From positions 3,614,001 to 3,678,000 of the forward strand of contig CM040103.1 in NCBI GenBank assembly GCA_022496805.1: a stretch of 64,000 nt of DNA. Reading direction: 5' to 3'. Source of the DNA: Pohlia nutans (lineage: Eukaryota > Streptophyta > Bryopsida > Bryales > Mniaceae). Positions within the stretch are counted from its first letter, which is position 1, and every line of letters starts with the position of its first letter. The position numbers and the translations under genes are program-made. The notes below the pieces were generated by a model, which worked only from the letters and a program-made list of their open reading frames with translations, had not been told where the DNA came from and searched no databases. Shown in pieces: positions 57,400 through 64,000 of this stretch.

Positions 57400-60300
57400 A
57401 GCGAGCATGCATCTTGTCGCAACACAAAACTCCATCGTGGCCAACCCCACGAATACCTAGAATTATACACCATAGAATTTTTTTCTACAGAGAATTCCAC
57501 ACTGGCCAACTCCATCGATCCGTGGATTTAGCCACTATGGAGTCTACCTCTACAGCAAACTCCACGCTGGCGATCCCCCCGGATCCAAGGGATTAACCAC
57601 CAAGGTGTTCCCTTCAACTCAAAATCTCATGCGGGCTAACTCCACAAATCCGTGGGGTTAGCCACTATAGATTTCTTTTCAACACAAAACTCCATGCAGG
57701 CCAATCCCACGGATTCCATCAGATTAGCTACCATGGAGTTTTCTGTAGAGAGAAAGTCCATGATGGCCAATCCCACGGAATCCACGGGATTAGCTACCAT
57801 GGAGTTTTGTGTAGAGAGAAAGTCCATGGTGGCCAATCCCACGGAATCCCTGGGATTAGCTACCATGGAGTTTAGTGTAGAGAGAAAGTCCATGGTGGCC
57901 AATCCCACGGAATCCACGGGATTAGCTACCATGGAGTTTAGTGTAGAGAGAAAGTCCATGGTGGCCAATCCCACGGAATCCCCGGGATTAGCTACCATGG
58001 AGTTTAGTGTAGAGAGAAAGTCCATGGTGGCCAATCCCACGGAATCCCTGGGATTAGCTACCATGGAGTTTAGTGTAGAGAGAAAGTCCATGGTGACCAA
58101 TCCCACGGAATCCACGGGATTAGCTACCATGGAGTTTTGTGTAGAGAGAAAGTCCATGGTGGCCAATCCCACGGAATCCACGGGATTAGCTACCATGGAG
58201 TTTAGTGTAGAGAGAAAGTCCATGGTGGCCAATCCCACGGAATCCACGGGATTAGCTACCATGGAGTTTAGTGTAGAGAGAAAGTCCATGGTGGCCAATC
58301 CCACGGAATCCACGGGATTAGCTACCATGGAGTTTAGTGTAGAGAGAAAGTCCATGGTGGCCAATCCCACGGAATCCACGGGATTAGCTACCATGGAGTT
58401 TAGTGTAGAGAGAAAGTCCATGGTGGCCAATCCCACGGAATCCCTGGGATTAGCTACCATGGAGTTTAGTGTAGAGAGAAAGTCCATGGTGGCCAATCCC
58501 ACGGAATCCCTGGGATTAGCTACCATGGAGTTTAGTGTAGAGAGAAAGTCCATGGTGGCCAATCCCACGGAATCCACGGGATTAGCTACCATGGAGTTTA
58601 TTGTAGAGAGAAAGTCCATGGTGGCCAATCCCACGGAATCCCTGGGATTAGCTACCATGGAGTTTAGTGTAGAGAGAAAGTCCATGGTGGCCAATCCCAC
58701 GGAATCCCTGGGATTAGCTACCATGGAGTCTAGTGTAGAGAGAATTTCCATGGTGGCCAATCCCACGGAATCCCTGGGATTAGCTACCATGGAGTTTAGT
58801 GTAGAGAGAAAGTCCATGGTGGCCAATCCCACGGAATCCACGGCATTAGCTACCATGGAGTTTAGTGTAGAGAGAAAGTCCATGGTGGCCAATCCCACGG
58901 AATCCCCGGGATTAGCTACCATGGAGTTTAGTGTAGAGAGAATTTCCATGGTGGCCAATCCCACGGAATCCCCGGGATTAGCTACCATGGAGTTTAGTGT
59001 AGAGAGAAAGTCCATGGTGGCCAATCCCACGGAATCCACGGGATTAGCTACCATGGAGTTTAGTGTAGAGAGAAAGTCCATGGTGGCCAATCCCACGGAA
59101 TCCCTGGGATTAGCTACCATGGAGTTTAGTGTAGAGAGAAAGTCCATGGTGGCCAATCCCACGGAATCCCTGGGATTAGCTACCATGGAGTTTTGTGTGG
59201 AGAGAAAGTCCATGGTGGCGAATCCCACGGAATCCCTGGGATTAGCTACCATGGAGTTTAGTGTAGAGAGAAAGTCCATGGAGACCAATCCCACGGAATC
59301 CCTGGGATTAGCTACCATGGAGTTTAGTGTAGAGAGAAAGTCCATGGTGGCCAATCCCACGGAATCCCTGGGATTAGCTACCATGGAGTTTAGTGTAGAG
59401 AGAAAGTCCATGGTGGCCAATCTCACGGAATCCACGGGATTAGCTACCATGGAGTTTAGTGTAGAGAGAAAGTCCATGGTGGCCAATCCCACGGAATCCC
59501 TGGGATTAGCTACCATGGAGTTTAGTGTAGAGAGAAAGTCCATGGTGGCCAATCTCACGGAATCCCTGGGATTAGCTACCATGGAGTTTAGTGTAGAGAG
59601 AAAGTCCATGGTGGCCAATCCCACGGAATCCACGGGATTAGGTACCATGGAGTTTTGTGTAGAGAGAAAGTCCATGGTGGCCAATCCCACGGAATCCCTG
59701 GGATTAGCTACCATGGAGTTTAGTGTAGAGAGAAAGTCCATGGTGGCCAATCCCACGGAATCCACGGGATTAGCTACCATGGAGTTTAGTGTAGAGAGAA
59801 AGTCTATGGTGGCCAATCCCACGGAATCCCTGGGATTAGCTACCATGGAGTTTAGTGGAGAGAGAAAGTCCATGGTGGCCAATCCCACGGAATCCCTGGG
59901 ATTAGCTACCATGGAGTTTAGTGTAGAGAGAATGTCCATGGTGGCCAATCCCACGGAATCCCTGGGATTAGCTACCATGGAGTTTAGTGTAGAGAGAAAG
60001 TCCATGGTGGCCAATCCCACGGAATCCACGGGATTAGCTACCATGGAGTTTAGTGTAGAGAGAAAGTCCATGGTGGCCAATCCCACGGAATCCACGGGAT
60101 TAGCTACCATGGAGTTTAGTGTAGAGAGAAAGTCCATGGTGGCCAATCCCACGGAATCCACGGGATTAGCTACCATGGAGTTTAGTGTAGAGAGAAAGTC
60201 CATGGTGGCCAATCCCACGGAATCCCTGGGATTAGCTACCATGGAGTTTAGTGTAGAGAGAAAGTCCATGGTGGCCAATCCCACGGAATCCACGGGATTA

Positions 60301-61310
60301 GCTACCATGGAGTTTAGTGTAGAGAGAAAGTCCATGGTGGCCAATCCCACGGAATCCCTGGGATTAGCTACCATGGACTTTTGTGTAGAGAGAAAGTCCA
60401 TGGTGGCCAATCGCACGGAATCCCTGGGATTAGCTACCATGGAGTTTAGTGTAGAGAGAAAGTCCATGGTGGCCAATCCCACGGAATCCACGGGATTAGC
60501 TACCATGGAGTTTAGTGTAGAGAGAAAGTCCATGGTGGCCAATCCCACGGAATCCCTGGGATTAGCTACCATGGAGTTTAGTGTAGAGAGAAAGTCCATG
60601 GTGGCCAATCCCACGGAATCCCTGGGATTAGCTACCATGGACTTTTGTGTAGAGAGAAAGTCCATGGTGGCCAATCGCACGGAATCCCTGGGATTAGCTA
60701 CCATGGAGTTTAGTGTAGAGAGAAAGTCCATGGTGGCCAATCCCACGGAATCCACGGGATTAGCTACCATGGAGTTTAGTGTAGAGAGAAAGTCCATGGT
60801 GGCCAATCCCACGGAATCCCTGGGATTAGCTACCATGGAGTTTAGTGTAGAGAGAAAGTCCATGGTGGCCAATCCCACGGAATCCCTGGGATTAGCTACC
60901 ATGGAATTTTGTGTGGAGAGAAAGTCCATGGTGGCCAATCCCACGGAATCCCTGGGATTAGCTACCATGGAGTTTAGTGTAGAGAGAAAGTCCATGGAGA
61001 CCAATCCCACGGAATCCCTGGGATTAGCTACTATGGAGTTTAGTGTAGAGAGAAAGTCCATGCTGGCTAATCCCAGGGATCCGTGGGAGTAGCCATTATA
61101 GATAGTTTCTCAAGACCAAACTCTATGGTGGGGAATTCCACGGAGTCCATGGGATTAGCCACCATGGAGTTTTGTGTAGAGAGGAACTCAGTGCTGGCCT
61201 ATCCCACGGATCCGTGGGATTAGCCATTATAGAGAGTTTCTCAAGACCAAACTCTATGGTGGCCAATCCCACGGAATCCATGGGATTAGCGACCATGTGG
61301 TTTTATTCAT
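57400..61310. repeat. Quasi-palindromic 66-bp minisatellite, about 51 regular copies
   Basis: Regular units run from about 57690 to 61085; diverged copies flank them (57400-57690, 61100-61310). Each unit is TCCATGGTGGCCAATCCC, ACGGAATCC plus a two-base variable site, GGGATTAGCTACCATGGA, then GTTTAGTGTAGAGAGAAAG. The first and third blocks are imperfect inverted repeats (16 of 18), so each unit can form a hairpin. Unit length is a multiple of three and constant, so the plus strand is open from 57652 to 61092 and the minus strand from 61061 to 57636. Variation is limited to a few sites, chiefly ACG/CTG/CCG in the loop. I regard both long frames as consequences of the repeat, not as proven genes. 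Confidence 0.95.
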
Positions 61311-61692
61311 TCCTTGATTATTTTAGTTCTTTCATTCCTTCACCATTTCCCTACTTTCATATTTTTAACTATTTCTAGTTTTACATTCTTTCATGTTTTG
61401 TCTTACTCTTGTTTACCATTTTTAATTCTTTTTTTAATGACCATTACACGTTTTTGCGTTTAGAAACTGGATCATGGACATATTTGAGGCCTTCTAACTT
61501 TCTCATACAACTTATGATGATTTTCATCCAAGTCGCCTTGTAAAGCCTATTAACCGTGAAGTGATGGATCAACTATTTTATGGTCTCTGTCCTTTTTTTA
61601 CAAGCTGCCCGAAATAGAAAAAACATTTTTATAGAAATTAAAAAATGTTTTCAAATAGGTAATCAAGTCTCCTTTCCAATCCAATTTGAATC

Positions 61693-63363
61693 ATGGCTTC
61701 GCAAGGTACTATCACTACCCGTTCTGCTACAAAGGCTGCAGTACTGGCATCGGCTGCCCCTACTCCCACCGTTGTTGGTAGTCCCTCAGTTCTCCCTGCA
61801 CCTTCTCATAGCGCAGCCACTGCCCCCGCCTTTACTCGCAAGAGAAAGGCTCTTGCTGCGGCTACGAGTGTTACTTTCGCAGAGGGTACTTCGACGTACA
61901 CTCTGATTGAGAATGTTTACATGGGGACCTCATGGAGCATTTCAATAAGACCAAGACCCCCCACGAAGCCTTCCTCTGAATTGAAGAGTTCCTTGTCAAG
62001 ATAAGAGTTATCTCCTTTTGCATTGTTCCAATTTGTTTTCTACGAGCGTTCCTCTTCCTTGTTTGATAATTATTATTTTTCTTTCCAGGTTGGAGGCGGC
62101 CGCTCTCGCTCCAACACAAGGAAGCCCAAGTCCCACTCTGGCATCGACCTCATCTTTGCAGATGTTCCAGAGAACCTCCATATGCCCGCTATTTCTAGCT
62201 CCACCTCCGATATCCCTGTGTGGAACCGCCGTGGTGAGTTCTACATGGATGATCTCTTCACATTTGCTGAAGATCATCTCTATGACAATGGTATTCTTGT
62301 GATCATATATGGCGATGATCCCAAGGTGCACAAAAAACTTCGCAGTTGGTGCAAAGAGGCTAAATGGAGTGTGGCAAGGGATTGGTGGGGTGTAAATGAC
62401 CTTCACTTTAGCTCCGCTCAAGATCCAAATATGTTTGTAAGTTTTTTCTCTTCTCACCCAATTTCTCTTCAAGTTTCAATCTCCTCCCTTTGTCAGTAAG
62501 TATGTGGTTTTTTTTGTGTAGACTAAGCGCTTTTTTATCAAGGTGCTTGTGCCCCTTGGCGCCTCTCTCACCGTGTATGAGGCCACGGAGTTTTCAAAGT
62601 TAGGCTTCTCACTTGAGAAGGATTCCCTTCTTCACAACTTCACAGATGAGGACACCCAACTCTTCAAGGATGGCACTGTGACATGGAGAGGGGCTCGGGA
62701 GAAGCACAAGGAATTTTTGAGCATCATCATCCACACTCTCACCCAAAGGCACGACATTGTCTTGGATTGGCACACAGCCACAGGTTTCTCCATTACCTCC
62801 CTTGCATAATTGTCTTTGTTCTTCATTTCTTGCAGTTCTAGTGGTTTTGTTTCGCTCATTCATTTTGTTTCTTCTAGGTGCTTCCATTAGTGCGTGTTGT
62901 GAAGGTGAGCGCCACATTGTGGCGTTGGAGGCGGACACGAAAATCTTTGAGGTCATCCTTCGCCCCATGCGGGATCCCATGCCTTTACCAAAGCCTACTG
63001 TTCACCTCGAAGACTCTCATTCTGAGGATCCTGTTTAGAAGCTCGTACGACGCCAGAAGAACTGTAAGTAAGTCGGTTTTTTCACTTGGCACACCATTGT
63101 TCATCTTCTTCTCTTTCTTTACTAATGCTTATGTATCCTCTTATATTCTTGTTTCCAGAGTTCCACAGGCGAGCCCGATCCGTGTTCTCCGTCCGAGCTT
63201 CTTTAGAAGCCTTCCAAGGGAATTCGAATTGCCATCGTATGCTGCTGAGGTTGCCCATCAGCAAGCGGTTGCAGCTTCACCACCCTCTCGTCGCATGCAG
63301 AAGTTTGATAGGAGGGTGTTACCGGACCAAGATACACGGCCGCCACGAAGGACAAGGAGATAG
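61693..63363 (+). CDS. Beta-class DNA methylase-like gene, five exons, motifs altered
   Basis: ATG at 61693 (MASQGTITTRSATKAAVLAS) with an Ala/Ser/Pro-rich first exon whose donor is uncertain (61909-62003). Clear exons follow: 62089-62436, 62522-62783, 62878-63067 and 63159-63363. Exon 2 has SGIDLIFADVPENLHMP, where DPPY would stand, then FYMDDLFTFAEDHLYDNGIL and VIIYGDDPKVHKKL. Exons 3-4 join to HDIVLDWHTATGASISACC, then EGERHIVALEADTKIFEVIL, matching VLDPFxGSGTTxxAA...GRxxIGIExDxxYFE. The order (DPPY-like before FxGxG-like) is the beta class of N6-adenine/N4-cytosine methylases. ADVP for DPPY suggests lost catalysis. One in-frame TAG at 63036 lies in exon 4; beyond it the frame continues (KLVRRQKN) and splices in phase to a basic C-terminus. 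So it is either a gene ending at 63038 or one with a premature stop. Confidence 0.68.
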
Positions 63364-64000
63364 AAGACGGTGGAACTGGCAGTGTTTGCCTTAGATTACG
63401 GACCAGGTTTAAGTATAAAAGTTGTGTACGATAGTGACGAGACACTCTTGGTTTTTGAGACTTATGAGCATTTAGTTATGCTCTGATTTTGATGTACCAA
63501 GAAGTCATTCCTTGCTTATTCCATGTTAAACCTGGATTCCATGGTTGAAAGTTTATGTAATACATGGGTTCAATTCCTCTGTTTAACATAGTTCTGTGGA
63601 CTTAGTCTTTATACTGTATACGTGTGTTATTACATCCTTGGAATAAACATACGCTCTTACATTCTCTGTCTCTATGGTTCTGTCTTCACTACTCATTGTC
63701 ACCTCAATGCTATCTAACTTGGGAGGCTGGGAAAACATGTTCTTCCGTGATTAACTAACACTAACACAAGTACTTAGATAGACCGGCTATACTCTGACTA
63801 TTCCTCGTACCAAGTTGTCGTTGCTCTGAGCTCCGTCTTCAGGCATAACCTCACTTATACTCTGTCTTTCTGTCTTCAAAATACTCGTTATCCAAGGACT
63901 CCAAGGACGTCTAGGAACTGAGCCTTACTGAGTTTAGTTACTCACAGACTATCTCAGGTATCACACGACTTTCTCTGACTTTGTCTAACTCGCAAGGAGT
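63364..64000. other. 3' flank, no gene seen
   Basis: AT-rich sequence after the methylase-like gene. From about 63770 short CTCTGACT/ACTATCT-like words recur, but I see no frame or TIR here. Confidence 0.5.

Noticed and set aside
57690..61085. CRISPR array
   Set aside because: Units are contiguous 66-bp repeats with no unique spacers and no cas-like gene; the window is eukaryotic.
57636..61092. Two overlapping proteins of about 1140 residues on opposite strands
   Set aside because: The 66-bp unit is divisible by three, so open frames on both strands follow from the repeat. No domain, splice site or convincing start supports either one as a gene.

Overview
This is a eukaryotic nuclear window dominated by transposable elements. 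It has GT-AG introns with phase-compatible coding exons, long AT-rich non-coding stretches, and plant-lineage transposon families: CACTA/En-Spm with TNP2, DUF4218 and a TNPA-like partner, a MULE-type fragment with a SWIM zinc finger, a Stowaway-like MITE, and a DUF7869-type transposase. A streptophyte plant or alga fits. The DUF7869, MULE and methylase-like proteins remind me of charophyte or bryophyte proteins (for example Chara), but that is an impression and not shown by the sequence.

Layout. (1) 1-22529 is the right-hand part of a large CACTA element whose left end lies outside the window. Its minus strand carries a TNP2 transposase (1-3862) with a SET methyltransferase-like domain between the N-terminal zinc-finger exon and the transposase exon. 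Its plus strand carries a multi-exon TNPA-like gene (6457-11735) that includes a catalytically degenerate FCP1/NIF-type phosphatase-like domain. (2) A second, largely non-coding CACTA element (12188-21585, 9.4 kb, 33-bp TIRs, CTC/CTC target duplication) is nested inside the first. It is full of GACGTC/GACATC motifs and holds a 271-bp Stowaway-like MITE. (3) 22.5-33 kb holds a minus-strand DUF7869-type transposase gene (29066-26067), a Cys-rich ORF upstream of it, and the first cluster of a palindrome/foldback repeat family built on the arm CCAGTGGGCAA and its reverse complement. (4) 33-46 kb is AT-rich with no gene I can support. (5) 46-53.5 kb has the second palindrome cluster and a gene with a ParB-like domain and a possible degenerate DNA-methylase domain. 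A 3.1-kb CACTA element with 28-bp TIRs and a TAT duplication interrupts it; without the element the reading frame is continuous. (6) 53.5-57.4 kb has a small ORF with a TATA box, a decayed MULE transposase on the minus strand and a Lys-rich ORF. (7) 57.4-61.3 kb is a minisatellite of about 51 copies of a 66-bp unit. Each unit is an imperfect inverted repeat, so both strands are open for about 1140 codons and encode the same short motifs. (8) 61.7-63.4 kb is a five-exon gene with the motif order of a beta-class amino-DNA-methyltransferase but altered catalytic motifs.

Taken together, the most unusual content is the chromatin- or DNA-modification-like domains carried by or next to transposons (SET, FCP1-like, ParB-like, methylase-like), all with substituted active-site motifs, and two palindromic repeat systems that stay open for translation on both strands. 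Exon boundaries were read by eye from splice motifs and frame continuity. Domain calls are from remembered family motifs, not from searches.
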